Made by a program: the position numbers and the translations under genes. A stretch of 64,000 nt of DNA from Gallaecimonas sp045291545 (lineage in GTDB: Bacteria; Pseudomonadota; Gammaproteobacteria; Enterobacterales; Gallaecimonadaceae), in assembly GCF_045291545.1 (NCBI RefSeq), contig NZ_CP149514.1, positions 1,922,001-1,986,000 on the forward strand, given 5' to 3'. The notes beneath the pieces are model-generated. The model was not told the origin of the DNA and did no database searches. It saw nothing but the letters and a program-made list of their open reading frames with translations. The stretch's first letter is position 1. Every line of letters begins with the position of its first letter. Below are positions 16,777 through 25,991 of the stretch, piece by piece.

Positions 16777-17706
16777 TCAACTGACCACCATTCTTTTCGG
16801 GGCGATATTGCCATCGTCGTCCACTTCACCGACGCCAATAAACTCGCCATCGGCCATGATCCGCACCAGGCCATCGACCGGTGCTCCGCTGGCCTGTACC
16901 GGCTGGCCCTGACGGATATAAAAAGCACTGGCTTCACCCAGCGTTACTACCGGTAGTGAAGCGACCGCTGTGTCAGCCGGTAGCAGTAAGGCATCCAGAT
17001 ATTGACTAGGCGGTACTTCATCGCGATGGGCTTGCTCGAGCATCGCTTCCAGGCGCTCCAGTGTGACCATGCACTCCGCTGGGTAATCTGCCACCTGCAA
17101 GCGCCGTAACATGGTTACATGGGCGCCACAGCCAAGCAGCTCACCAAGGTCATCGATGATAGTGCGAATATAGGTGCCTTTCGAGCAGTGTACTTCCAGT
17201 TCCAGCTCATCATCGTCAAAGCGCTCCAGCGTTAGCTTATAGACAGTGATCGGCCGGGCTTCGCGGGGCACTTCAATGCCTTCGCGGGCATATTTGTACA
17301 GTGGTTTACCCTGATATTTGAGCGCCGAAAACATGCTCGGTACTTGCTGGATATCGCCACGGAAGTGATCAAGCGCCTCAAGCAACTCGCCCGGGGTAAC
17401 TGCTACAGGCCGGGTACTGACTACTTCGCCATCGGCATCGGAGGTATCGGTACGCACCCCCAGCTTGGCAATAACCCGGTAGCTCTTGTCAGAATCAAGC
17501 AGGTACTGGGAAAACTTGGTCGCCTCACCCAGACAGATCGGCAGCATGCCGGTTGCCAGAGGATCCAAGGCACCGGTGTGACCAGCCTTTTGCGCAAAAT
17601 AGATACGCTTAACCCGTTGCAAAGCATCGTTAGATGACAGGCCCTGGGGCTTATCTAGCAGCACGATCCCGTTGACCGGCCGCCCTTTTGCACGCCGGCG
17701 GCTCAT
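16777..17706 (-). CDS. truB: tRNA pseudouridine-55 synthase
   Basis: Makes pseudouridine 55 in the T-loop of tRNAs and also acts as a tRNA chaperone. The catalytic aspartate lies in HTGALDPLATGMLPICLGEATK, and the KSYR motif follows. The C-terminal PUA-like part is present. Length 309 (E. coli 314). The start overlaps the rbfA stop by 4 bp, so the two are coupled. Confidence 0.96.
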   Translation of the reverse strand: MSRRRAKGRPVNGIVLLDKPQGLSSNDALQRVKRIYFAQKAGHTGALDPLATGMLPICLGEATKFSQYLLDSDKSYRVIAKLGVRTDTSDADGEVVSTRPVAVTPGELLEALDHFRGDIQQVPSMFSALKYQGKPLYKYAREGIEVPREARPITVYKLTLERFDDDELELEVHCSKGTYIRTIIDDLGELLGCGAHVTMLRRLQVADYPAECMVTLERLEAMLEQAHRDEVPPSQYLDALLLPADTAVASLPVVTLGEASAFYIRQGQPVQASGAPVDGLVRIMADGEFIGVGEVDDDGNIAPKRMVVS

Positions 17707-18104
17707 TCACCGCCCTCTTCATCACTACCGTATTGGGCCTTTTTCGCCTGATCACTTGCCACGGCCTGGCTGACCGCATTGGATATGCGCATGCCGTCAA
17801 TCAGCGATGTGTCGTGTACAAACTTCAACTCAGGTACAACGCGCAGGCGAATGCGTGAGCCAATCAGGCTGCGAATGTAAGGTTTGGCCTCTTGCAAGCC
17901 CTTGAGGGTTTGCTGCACCTTGGCCTCGTCCTGCTCAAACAGGGTAATAAATACTTTGGCGTGCGACAGATCGCGACTGACTTCCACCGCTGACACGGTA
18001 ACCATGCCAATGCGCGGATCTTTCACTTCCCGCTGCAAAATCACGGCGATTTCCCGTTGCAGCTCCTGGCCGACCCGGCGGGTGCGGCTAAATTCATTTG
18101 CCAT
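17703..18104 (-). CDS. rbfA: 30S ribosome-binding factor A
   Basis: Cold-shock ribosome maturation factor that binds the 30S subunit and assists 16S rRNA 5'-end processing. The KH-like fold starts with FSRTRRVGQELQREIAVILQREVKDPR, typical of RbfA. Length 133 equals E. coli. It sits between infB and truB; a strong GC-rich hairpin separates it from infB. Confidence 0.96.
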   Translation of the reverse strand: MANEFSRTRRVGQELQREIAVILQREVKDPRIGMVTVSAVEVSRDLSHAKVFITLFEQDEAKVQQTLKGLQEAKPYIRSLIGSRIRLRVVPELKFVHDTSLIDGMRISNAVSQAVASDQAKKAQYGSDEEGGE

Positions 18105-18123
18105 AACTGCATCCTCAAGACAA

Positions 18124-18148
18124 AGACGGGGGCCACTGGCCCCCGTCT
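18124..18148 (-). other. Strong hairpin between infB and rbfA
   Basis: Perfect 11-bp stem centred on GACGGGGGCC / GGCCCCCGTC with a 3-nt loop. On the minus strand it is followed only by TTTG, so it may be a weak terminator or an mRNA-processing or stability element inside the operon. Confidence 0.55.
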
Positions 18149-18165
18149 GTTGGTGCCTGGCGCTC

Positions 18166-20811
18166 TTACAATGAGCGCGTCACCTCGACGGTTTCGAAGA
18201 CTTCAATCTGGTCGCCAACGCGAACATCATTGTAGTTCTTCACACCGATACCACATTCGTAACCGTTCTTGACTTCCGGTACATCATCTTTGAAGCGGCG
18301 CAGTGACTCCAGCTCCCCTTCATAGATAACGACGTTGTCACGCAACACGCGGATAGGCGCGGAACGCTTGACCACCCCTTCGGTGACCATACAGCCCGCA
18401 ACTGCGCCGATCTTCGGTGCTTTGAACACGTCCCGTACTTCCGCCAAGCCGATGATCTGTTGCTTGAACTCCGGAGCCAGCATGCCGGTCATGGCCTGCT
18501 TAACCTCTTCGAGCAGTTCGTAGATCACGCTGTAGTAACGCAGATCCAGATTCTCGGTCTCAACCACCTTACGGGCCGAGGCATCGGCACGAACGTTAAA
18601 GCCAAGGATGATGGCATTGGACGCAGCCGCCAGGGTGGCGTCGGTTTCAGTAATACCACCAACACCGGAGCCAACAATCTTGACCTTGACCTCATCCGTA
18701 GAGAGCTTCAGTAACGAATCGCTGATAGCTTCCACAGAGCCTTGTACGTCCGCTTTAAGTACCACGTTAAGCTCAGCCACTTCGCCTTCAGTCATGTTGG
18801 CAAACATGTTTTCCAACTTGGCTTTTTGCTGACGGGCCAGCTTCACATCACGGAATTTACCCTGACGGTACAGTGCCACTTCTCGGGCTTTTTTCTCGTC
18901 CCGAACAACAGTGGCTTCATCACCGGCTGACGGTACCCCAGACAGGCCAAGGATCTCCACCGGAATGGACGGGCCGGCTTCTTTGACTTCATTGCCGTTT
19001 TCATCACGCATGGCCCGTACCCGGCCATATTCCAGGCCACACAGCACGATGTCGCCCTGCTTGAGAGTACCGGACTGCACCAGAATCGACGCAACCGGAC
19101 CACGGCCTTTGTCCAGGCGGGATTCGATAACCACACCGGAGGCCATACCGTCTTTCACGGCGGTCAGCTCCAGTACTTCAGACTGCAGCAAAATGGCATC
19201 GAGCAGTTCGTCAACACCCAGACCGGTCTTGGCTGATACGGGTACGAACTGAACCTCACCACCCCAGTCTTCCGGCAATACGTCGTGTTGCGCCAGTTCG
19301 CCTTTCACACGTTCCGGATCCGCTTCGGGTTTGTCCATTTTGTTGACCGCAACAATCAGCGGTACACCAGCAGCCTTGGCATGCTGAATAGCTTCTTTGG
19401 TCTGCGGCATGACGCCATCATCAGCTGCAACAACCAGTACCACGATATCGGTGGCTTTGGCACCACGGGCCCGCATTGCGGTAAAGGCGGCGTGACCAGG
19501 CGTATCGAGGAAGGTGATCATCCCTTTCTCGTGCTCCACATGGTAAGCACCGATATGTTGGGTAATGCCACCGGCTTCACCCGAGGCAATTTTGGCCTTC
19601 CGGATATAGTCCAGCAAAGAGGTTTTACCGTGGTCAACGTGACCCATGATGGTCACTACCGGCGCCCGTCCTTCAACATGGGCTTCGGTATCACGGTCTT
19701 GCAGTACCGCCTCTTCGAGCTCATTTTCTTTACGCAATACAACCTTGTGGCCCATTTCTTCTGCCACAACCTGAGCTGTTTCCTGGTCAATAACCTGGTT
19801 GATGGTGGCCATAGCACCCATTTTCATCATCACTTTGATGACTTCGGTTGCTTTTACCGCCATCTTGTTGGCCAGTTCACCTACGGTGATGGTTTCACCG
19901 ATTTGTACTTCACGGGTTACCGGCTGGGCTGGCTTGTTAAAGCCATGCTTCATGGACGCGGGAGTACGGCCCCGGCCCTTTTTCGGCAACCGCGCACTGC
20001 GACGGTCTGACTCACGCTCACGCTTGTCAGAATTGCGCTTGCTCTGGCCCTTGGCTTTACTACCACGGCGACGGCCTTCGGACTCACGCTCAGCCTCTAC
20101 TTCCGCTTCTTTAACATAAGCGGATTTACCGTCGTCGACCTCTTCGACCTTTTTCTTCGCTTCTTCAGCCAGACGTTTCTCACTTTCTTCAGCCAGGCGA
20201 CGAGCTTCTTCTTCTGCCTTACGGGCTTCTTCTTCCGCTTTTTTCAGCGCCTCGGCTTCTTGTTTGCGTTTCAGCTCTTCCGCCTCTTCTTTCAGGCGCT
20301 TAGCTTCCGCATCGTCTTTTTTCGGTTTACCGGCGGCTTTGGCTTTTTCACTGGCTCTGGCCTGAGCTTCGCGGCGAGCCTTTTCTGCCTCTTCACGACG
20401 GGCACGTTCTTCTGCCAGTTTTGCTTCAGCTTCTTTACGCGCCTTTTCTGCCGCTTCCTGACGGGCCTTTTCTGCCGCTTCCGCTTCCAGGCGCGCCTGT
20501 TCTTCGGCCGCCGGATCACGTTTTACGTAGGTGCGTTTCTTGCGCACTTCCACTTGCACTTCTTTGGCGCGACCGCCAGTGCCAGAAACTGACAAGGTGC
20601 TTTTTTTCTTCCGCGTCAGGGTCAGCTTACTGGGGGCACCATCGCCGCCACCGTGCTGTTCCTTCAGGTGAGTCAGCAGTTTGGTCTTTTCTTCCTCGCT
20701 AACAGCATCCGCAGGAGACTTCTTGATTCCTACTTCAGCAAACTGCTGGATCAGGCGATCAACCGGCGTACCTACATCACTGGCAAGTTTTTCAATTGTC
20801 ACATCTGCCAT
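18166..20811 (-). CDS. infB: Translation initiation factor IF-2
   Basis: GTPase that delivers fMet-tRNA to the 30S subunit and promotes subunit joining. The N-terminal IF2 domain is followed by a long K/E/R/A-rich helical region (about 95-260), where base composition is repetitive. A second N-domain and the G domain come next (GHVDHGKTS, DTPGH, NKMD), then domains II-IV. Length 881 (E. coli 890). The gene lies 27 bp after nusA and has its usual operon neighbours. Shorter internal-start isoforms, known in E. coli, were not resolved here. Confidence 0.97.
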   Translation of the reverse strand: MADVTIEKLASDVGTPVDRLIQQFAEVGIKKSPADAVSEEEKTKLLTHLKEQHGGGDGAPSKLTLTRKKKSTLSVSGTGGRAKEVQVEVRKKRTYVKRDPAAEEQARLEAEAAEKARQEAAEKARKEAEAKLAEERARREEAEKARREAQARASEKAKAAGKPKKDDAEAKRLKEEAEELKRKQEAEALKKAEEEARKAEEEARRLAEESEKRLAEEAKKKVEEVDDGKSAYVKEAEVEAERESEGRRRGSKAKGQSKRNSDKRERESDRRSARLPKKGRGRTPASMKHGFNKPAQPVTREVQIGETITVGELANKMAVKATEVIKVMMKMGAMATINQVIDQETAQVVAEEMGHKVVLRKENELEEAVLQDRDTEAHVEGRAPVVTIMGHVDHGKTSLLDYIRKAKIASGEAGGITQHIGAYHVEHEKGMITFLDTPGHAAFTAMRARGAKATDIVVLVVAADDGVMPQTKEAIQHAKAAGVPLIVAVNKMDKPEADPERVKGELAQHDVLPEDWGGEVQFVPVSAKTGLGVDELLDAILLQSEVLELTAVKDGMASGVVIESRLDKGRGPVASILVQSGTLKQGDIVLCGLEYGRVRAMRDENGNEVKEAGPSIPVEILGLSGVPSAGDEATVVRDEKKAREVALYRQGKFRDVKLARQQKAKLENMFANMTEGEVAELNVVLKADVQGSVEAISDSLLKLSTDEVKVKIVGSGVGGITETDATLAAASNAIILGFNVRADASARKVVETENLDLRYYSVIYELLEEVKQAMTGMLAPEFKQQIIGLAEVRDVFKAPKIGAVAGCMVTEGVVKRSAPIRVLRDNVVIYEGELESLRRFKDDVPEVKNGYECGIGVKNYNDVRVGDQIEVFETVEVTRSL

Positions 20812-20838
20812 TTAATTCTTTCCTCCGTTGATCCCGTT

Positions 20839-22350
20839 TTAGGCCTCAGCGTCGTCACCGAACCAGCAGATGTTACGGGCAGCCATAATCAGCTCACCTG
20901 CTTTAGCTTCATCCAGCTCGTCGATGTCGGTCAAATCGTCTACACCTTGCTCAGCCAGGTCTTCGAGAGTACGAATACCTTTGCTGGCCAGGGTATAGGC
21001 CAGGTGCCGCTCAAGCCCTTCCAGATTGAGCAGATCCTCAGCCGGTTCAGCGCCTTCGAGGCTTTCTTCAGTGGCCAGAGCTGCGGTGGTCAGTGCCGCC
21101 TTGGCACGGTTACGCAGCTCTTCCACCAGTTCTTCGTTCAGACCGTCGATTTCCAGGAACTCGGCGGTCGGTACATAAGCAATTTCTTCGAGCGTTGAGA
21201 AGCCTTCGTCTACCAGCATGGCGGCGAAATCTTCGTCAATCTCCAGCTTGTCAATAAACAGCTGTACCAGCTTGCCTGCTTCGGCCTGATGCTTGGCGTT
21301 GAGGTCGGCAACGGTCATCACGTTGAGTTCCCAGCCGGTCAATTGACTGGCCAGACGCACGTTTTGGCCGCCACGGCCGATGGCCTGGGCCAGATTGTTC
21401 TCTTCGACAGCGATGTCCATGCTGTTGGAGTCTTCGTCAACAACGATGGACGCTACATCGGCCGGCGCCATGGCGTTGATAACAAACTGTGCCGGATTGT
21501 CATCCCACAGCACGATATCGACACGCTCACCGCCCAGCTCACCGGACACGGCCTGTACCCGCGCACCACGCATACCAACGCAGGCACCGATAGGATCGAT
21601 ACGCCGATCGTTGGTTTTCACAGCAATTTTTGCCCGGCTGCCCGGATCACGTGCGGCACCACGAATTTCGATCAACTCTTCACCGATTTCCGGCACTTCA
21701 ATACGGAACAGCTCAATGAGCATCTCCGGGCGCGTGCGGCTTAAAAACAGCTGGGCGCCACGGGCTTCTGGGTTGACCGAATGCAACAGCGCCCGTACCC
21801 GATCGCCAGGACGGAACGATTCACGAGGCAGCATCTCATCACGGAACAGTACAGCTTCCGCGTTGCTACCCAGATCCAGTACCACGGTGTCGCGGTTGGC
21901 TTTTTTCACCGTACCGGTGACCAGTTCGCCAACACTGTCTTCAAACTGTTCAACAACCTGAGCCCGTTCAGCTTCACGCACCTTCTGCAGGATCACCTGT
22001 TTGGCGGTTTGCGTGGTAATACGGTCAAAAGTGATGGAGTCGATTTGTTCTTCAACATATTCGCCGGCTTGCAGAGCGTCGTTTTCTTCCATCGCCCGGG
22101 CGGCTGACAGCGACACCTCTTTGAGCGGATGCTCCAGGACGTCATCACTGTCTTCAACAATCAGCCAACGGCGGTATGTGTCGAAGTCACCGGTTTTGCG
22201 GTCAATAGCGACCCGCACATCAATATCTTTGTCGTGCTTTTTCTTGGTAGCAGTCGCCAAAGCGGCTTCCAGGGCCTGGAAGATTTTTTCACGCGGAACC
22301 GCTTTTTCATTAGAAACAGCGTCGACAACCAGCAGGATCTCTTTGTTCAT
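20839..22350 (-). CDS. nusA: Transcription elongation/termination factor NusA
   Basis: RNA polymerase-binding factor for pausing, termination and antitermination. Domain order: N-terminal RNAP-binding domain (1-130), S1 (GELVTGTVKKANRDTVVLDL), KH1 and KH2 (PIGACVGMRGARVQAVSGEL; IGRGGQNVRLASQLTGWEL), then two acidic repeats at the C-terminus (about 365-503). Both acidic repeats are a gammaproteobacterial trait. Length 503 (E. coli 495). It is part of the rimP-nusA-infB operon. Confidence 0.97.
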   Translation of the reverse strand: MNKEILLVVDAVSNEKAVPREKIFQALEAALATATKKKHDKDIDVRVAIDRKTGDFDTYRRWLIVEDSDDVLEHPLKEVSLSAARAMEENDALQAGEYVEEQIDSITFDRITTQTAKQVILQKVREAERAQVVEQFEDSVGELVTGTVKKANRDTVVLDLGSNAEAVLFRDEMLPRESFRPGDRVRALLHSVNPEARGAQLFLSRTRPEMLIELFRIEVPEIGEELIEIRGAARDPGSRAKIAVKTNDRRIDPIGACVGMRGARVQAVSGELGGERVDIVLWDDNPAQFVINAMAPADVASIVVDEDSNSMDIAVEENNLAQAIGRGGQNVRLASQLTGWELNVMTVADLNAKHQAEAGKLVQLFIDKLEIDEDFAAMLVDEGFSTLEEIAYVPTAEFLEIDGLNEELVEELRNRAKAALTTAALATEESLEGAEPAEDLLNLEGLERHLAYTLASKGIRTLEDLAEQGVDDLTDIDELDEAKAGELIMAARNICWFGDDAEA

Positions 22351-22378
22351 CGGGATGCCTCGTTACACCTTGCCGTGT

Positions 22379-22834
22379 TCAAAACTGTGGAACCACATTG
22401 GCTTTATCAATGTTATTGAAGGCAAAACGGTCTTCTTTGCCTTCATAAGCCAACAGGATCATGTCGCCTTCTATGGCAACCAGCTTGCCTTTGAAGCGGC
22501 GTCGACCCGCTACCGGCACAACCAGTTTGATTTCAATATCGCTACCCACCACTTTGTCATAATGGGCCGGCACGAAAAGGGGCCTGTCCAGTCCCGGAGA
22601 GGAGACTTCCAGGTTATATTCGCTCGCAATAGGGTCCTCGACATCCAGCACAGCACTGACCTGATGACTCACTTCGGCACAATTATCTACGGTGACTCCA
22701 TCCGGGCCATCGATAAACAGCCGTACAGTGCTACTGCGGCCGGCTTGTACCAGTTGCACGCCCAACAGCTCAAAGCCCAGAGTGGCGACGGCCGGGGTTA
22801 ACATGTCAGTAAGTTGCTGTTCCAGTTTTGCCAA
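22379..22834 (-). CDS. rimP: Ribosome maturation factor RimP
   Basis: Needed for 30S subunit maturation. The core stretch CAEVSHQVSAVLDVEDPI and YNLEVSSPGLDRPLF is nearly identical to E. coli RimP; length is 151 residues. The start codon is TTG, chosen because a GAGG ribosome-binding site stands 5 nt upstream and the alignment with E. coli begins there. It is the first protein gene downstream of the initiator tRNA gene, as in the E. coli metY-rimP-nusA-infB operon. Confidence 0.94.
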   Translation of the reverse strand: MAKLEQQLTDMLTPAVATLGFELLGVQLVQAGRSSTVRLFIDGPDGVTVDNCAEVSHQVSAVLDVEDPIASEYNLEVSSPGLDRPLFVPAHYDKVVGSDIEIKLVVPVAGRRRFKGKLVAIEGDMILLAYEGKEDRFAFNNIDKANVVPQF

Positions 22835-22948
22835 GGCAACCTCGTATCACAAATAAAAAAAGGGCAATAGTGCCCATTTTGACCGACTGTCACGACCAAA
22901 CCATGACAGTTTCCTACGCTGTATCGCTTACACAGCGTTCAGACAGCA

Positions 22949-22974
22949 AAAAGCCCCGAACATGCGGGGCTTTT
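22949..22974 (-). terminator. Terminator between tRNA-fMet and rimP
   Basis: Stem AAAAGCCCCG / CGGGGCTTTT with a 6-nt loop and a T-run on the minus strand. It lies just downstream of the tRNA gene, so rimP-nusA-infB would be expressed by read-through or antitermination, or from a further promoter. Confidence 0.8.
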
Positions 22975-23043
22975 CAACCTGACGTTGATAGACCCCGCAC
23001 GGGGTCAATCTGGCAAGGTAATATTGCCCCTTGCCAAGATGTT

Positions 23044-23120
<77 letters not shown>

Positions 23121-23180
23121 TCAAACAGGCCAGCCATACTACTGGACTTGAAGGGTTTTCTCAAGTCCGAGGCTGATTCT

Positions 23181-23267
23181 TGGTGCCGAGAGCGGGACTT
23201 GAACCCGCACGCCAATTAAGGCACTACCCCCTCAAGATAGCGTGTCTACCAATTCCACCATCTCGGC
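23181..23267 (-). tRNA. tRNA-Leu (GAG)
   Basis: 87-nt class II tRNA with a long variable arm and encoded CCA. The anticodon loop TTGAGGG gives GAG. It follows secG by only 11 bp and precedes tRNA-fMet, so all three probably share a transcript. Confidence 0.95.
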
Positions 23268-23278
23268 CAATTCTTGCA

Positions 23279-23617
23279 TCAGTTAGTCGGTACGTCCGGC
23301 TTCTCTGATGTCGGTTTTTTCTCTTGCTTTTGCTGCTGCGGCGCAGTTTGCTGCTGCAGGTTTTGCCATTTATCGTCAGGCTTGGCCTGCTTGGTTGTCA
23401 TATTCCCCAGCGCCAGGCTGAGAATGAAGAACAACACTGCGGCAATAGCGGTGGAACGAGTCAAAAAGTTACCCGAACCGCCAGCACCGAACACGGTGTT
23501 CGAGGCTCCTGCTCCAAAAGACGCACCCATATCGGCACCTTTACCTTGCTGGATCAACACCAGACCGATAAGTGCCAGCGCCACGAGCAGGTAGACCACT
23601 AGCAATACTTGATACAT
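23279..23617 (-). CDS. secG: Protein translocase subunit SecG
   Basis: Small inner-membrane subunit of the SecYEG channel. Two transmembrane segments (about 3-22 and 53-73) flank the conserved loop LIQQGKGADMGASFGAGAS. The C-terminal tail is hydrophilic and Q/K-rich. Length 112 (E. coli 110). It precedes tRNA-Leu and follows glmM, as in E. coli. Confidence 0.95.
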   Translation of the reverse strand: MYQVLLVVYLLVALALIGLVLIQQGKGADMGASFGAGASNTVFGAGGSGNFLTRSTAIAAVLFFILSLALGNMTTKQAKPDDKWQNLQQQTAPQQQKQEKKPTSEKPDVPTN

Positions 23618-23666
23618 AGTCAGTCGTTTCCTGTCTCTGGCAGGGAGTGGCCCCCGCCGCGCCGTG

Positions 23667-23694
23667 ATTGTCGCAAATTAACAACCACTGTCAA
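23667..23694 (-). promoter_or_regulatory. Sigma-70 promoter for secG and the tRNAs
   Basis: On the minus strand a perfect TTGACA (23689-23694) is followed after 16 bp by GACAAT (23667-23672, 4 of 6 to consensus), about 50 bp upstream of secG. Confidence 0.55.
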
Positions 23695-23761
23695 GCGACT
23701 CGAGCAGTGGCCACTGGCCCTTCTCCTCGAAAGCGGGGCAGATATTAACGAACGGTGTGAC

Positions 23762-23793
23762 GCGCCGCAAGATGATTTTTCAAAATGCGGCGC
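23762..23793 (-). other. Hairpin downstream of glmM
   Basis: GCGCCGCA / TGCGGCGC inverted repeat with a 16-nt A/T-rich loop, 11 bp past the glmM stop. There is no clear T-run after it on the minus strand; it may protect the 3' end or weakly terminate. Confidence 0.4.
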
Positions 23794-23803
23794 AAGTGCT
23801 GCA

Positions 23804-25144
23804 TTATTGGGCAGCCTCCGTCACTGCTGCCGCAATGGCCTGCGCACATTGTTCCACCAGCGCTTTGTCCTGACCTTCGACCATAACCCGGATCAGCGGC
23901 TCTGTGCCGGACTTGCGCAGTAGCACCCGCCCCTGCTCTCCCAGTAACTGCTCGGCGGCCGTTACCGCTTCACTGACACCGCTTGTTGCCATCGGTTCGC
24001 TGCCTTTGACGTAACGCACGTTAATCAGCCGCTGTGGAAACTTTGGCATGGCTGCAGCCAGTTCCTTTAATGGCCGTGCACTGCTAACCAGCGCGTGCAA
24101 CACCTGCAGGCCAGCAACAATACCGTCGCCAGTGGTAGTGTGATCGAGATTGATAATATGCCCGGAAGACTCGCCCCCCAGCTTCCAGCCTTTCTCCTTG
24201 AGCATGGCCAGTACGTAGCGGTCACCAACACTGGCTCTGGCAAAAGCAATACCTTTTTCTTTTAGGGCCAGTTCCATTCCCAAGTTGGACATGACAGTAC
24301 CGACAACGCCGCCGGACAAACGGTTTTGTTGCTGTAAGAAACTGGCAATGATGAAAATCAACTGATCGCCATCAACCAGTTGGCCGCTGGCATCAACCAT
24401 CATCAGCCGGTCACCATCACCGTCCAGCGCCAGGCCAACATCTGCCCGTACTTCCACCACTCTGGCAGCCAGCGCTTTGGTGTCAGTGGCACCACAGCCA
24501 GCGTTGATATTGCGGCCATCTGGGGAGGTACCGATGGTGATCACTTCAGCCCCCAGCTCCCGAAATACTGCCGGAGCAATATGGTAGGTAGCGCCATTGG
24601 CGCAATCGACCACCATCCGTAGCCCCTTAAGCGACAACTGCGGCGGAAAATGTGACTTACAAAATTCAATGTAACGACCGGCAGCATCATCCAGACGCCG
24701 GGCTTTACCCAGCTGCTCAGAGCTGATGCCATGCATCGGCTTATCTAGTTCAGCTTCAATCGCCAGTTCCACTTCATCTGGCAGTTTTTCGCCGGCACTG
24801 GAAAAGAACTTGATGCCATTATCGTGATACGGGTTATGGGAAGCGGAAATCACCACCCCCGCTTCGGCCCGAAAGGTGCGGGTCAGATAGGCAATAGCCG
24901 GTGTCGGCATCGGCCCGAGCAGCTCAATATCAATACCAGCCGCAGACAAGCCAGCTTCCAGAGCGGACTCAAGCATATAACCGGAAATACGCGTGTCTTT
25001 ACCAATCAGCACCTTGTTGGAGCCCCGCCCTGCCAACACTTTACCGGCAGCAAAGCCCAGCTTTAAAGCAAACTCCGGTGTGATAGGGTACTCACCAACC
25101 AGCCCGCGTACGCCGTCTGTGCCAAAGTATTTTCTGTTACTCAC
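23804..25144 (-). CDS. glmM: Phosphoglucosamine mutase
   Basis: Converts glucosamine-6-phosphate to glucosamine-1-phosphate on the route to UDP-GlcNAc. The phosphoserine loop is GVVISASHNPYHDNGIKFF, the metal loop LDGDGDR, and the C-terminal phosphate loop RKSGTEPLIRVMVEG. The GTG at 25144 is preferred: it gives VSNRKYFGTDG, aligned with E. coli MSNRKYFGTDG, and has GGAG 8 nt upstream. A second GTG at 25153 has no room for a ribosome-binding site. The start overlaps the folP stop (GTGA). Confidence 0.96.
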   Translation of the reverse strand: MSNRKYFGTDGVRGLVGEYPITPEFALKLGFAAGKVLAGRGSNKVLIGKDTRISGYMLESALEAGLSAAGIDIELLGPMPTPAIAYLTRTFRAEAGVVISASHNPYHDNGIKFFSSAGEKLPDEVELAIEAELDKPMHGISSEQLGKARRLDDAAGRYIEFCKSHFPPQLSLKGLRMVVDCANGATYHIAPAVFRELGAEVITIGTSPDGRNINAGCGATDTKALAARVVEVRADVGLALDGDGDRLMMVDASGQLVDGDQLIFIIASFLQQQNRLSGGVVGTVMSNLGMELALKEKGIAFARASVGDRYVLAMLKEKGWKLGGESSGHIINLDHTTTGDGIVAGLQVLHALVSSARPLKELAAAMPKFPQRLINVRYVKGSEPMATSGVSEAVTAAEQLLGEQGRVLLRKSGTEPLIRVMVEGQDKALVEQCAQAIAAAVTEAAQ

Positions 25145-25944
25145 TCGCTGCACTCCGTTTCTGTTGCCTGCCAGACCCGCAACACATCACAGGTTGCTCT
25201 GACATCATGAACGCGAATAATACCAGCCCCCCGCTGCGCAGCAAGCAAAGCGCAGGCCAGAGAACCAGGCAAACGCTCATCGGTTGGCCGTTCCAGTAGC
25301 TGGCCAATCATCGACTTACGAGACATACCCACCAATAGCGGTAGCCCCAGCTTCGCCAGCTCCGCCTGGCGGTTCAGCAAGGTGTAATTATCGCGCAGGG
25401 ATTTACCAAAGCCATAGCCGGGGTCAAGCCAGAGGCGGCTGCGGGCAATGCCGGCGGCTTCACAGGCATGCACACGCTCAGCCAAAAAGGCGCTGACCTC
25501 GGTCAGCAGGTCCTCATAATGAGGTGCCGTCTGCATAGTTCGGGGCTGCCCTTGCATATGCATCAGGCAAATCTCGGCCTGACTGGCAGCAACCGCCGCC
25601 AGCGCCCCAGGTTCACGCAGCGCACGGACATCGTTGATCATGTCAGCGCCTGCCGCCAGAGCGCCGCTCATCACCGCAGCCTTGGATGTATCCACTGAAA
25701 CATGAATATCAAAACGCTGTTTAATGGCCGCAACCACTGGTACTACCCGCGCCACTTCTTCGTCTGCGGCGACCTCGGCGGCCCCCGGGCGGGTCGATTC
25801 TCCGCCGACATCAATCCAGCTGGCACCCTCGGCGATCATCTGTTCGCTGCGGCGTAAGGCGGCATCCAGCCGCAGATGCTGGCCGCCATCGGAAAAGGAA
25901 TCAGGGGTGACATTCAATATGCCCATGACCTGCGGCAGTTTCAT
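25141..25944 (-). CDS. folP: Dihydropteroate synthase
   Basis: Condenses p-aminobenzoate with dihydropterin pyrophosphate in folate synthesis; target of sulfonamides. Signatures: VMGILNVTPDSFSDGG, DVGGESTRPGA, LMHMQG, DPGYGFGKSL, GMSRKSMIG. The start at 25944 has a TGGAG ribosome-binding site 7 nt upstream. The longer frame to 25992 would translate through the ftsH terminator. This gives 267 residues, slightly short at the N-terminus compared with E. coli (282). Confidence 0.95.
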   Translation of the reverse strand: MKLPQVMGILNVTPDSFSDGGQHLRLDAALRRSEQMIAEGASWIDVGGESTRPGAAEVAADEEVARVVPVVAAIKQRFDIHVSVDTSKAAVMSGALAAGADMINDVRALREPGALAAVAASQAEICLMHMQGQPRTMQTAPHYEDLLTEVSAFLAERVHACEAAGIARSRLWLDPGYGFGKSLRDNYTLLNRQAELAKLGLPLLVGMSRKSMIGQLLERPTDERLPGSLACALLAAQRGAGIIRVHDVRATCDVLRVWQATETECSE

Positions 25945-25963
25945 TGCAAACTCCAGATAAAGA

Positions 25964-25987
25964 AAACCCCGAGCAAGCTCGGGGTTT
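25964..25987 (-). terminator. Terminator after ftsH
   Basis: Stem AAACCCCGAGC / GCTCGGGGTTT with a 2-nt core loop, followed on the minus strand by TTTTCTT. It lies between the ftsH stop and the folP start. Confidence 0.8.
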
Positions 25988-25991
25988 GGCA

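Noticed and set aside
20110..20600. Repetitive GAA/GCC-rich stretch that looks like a repeat array
   Set aside because: It encodes the K/E/R/A-rich helical region normal for the N-terminal part of IF-2.
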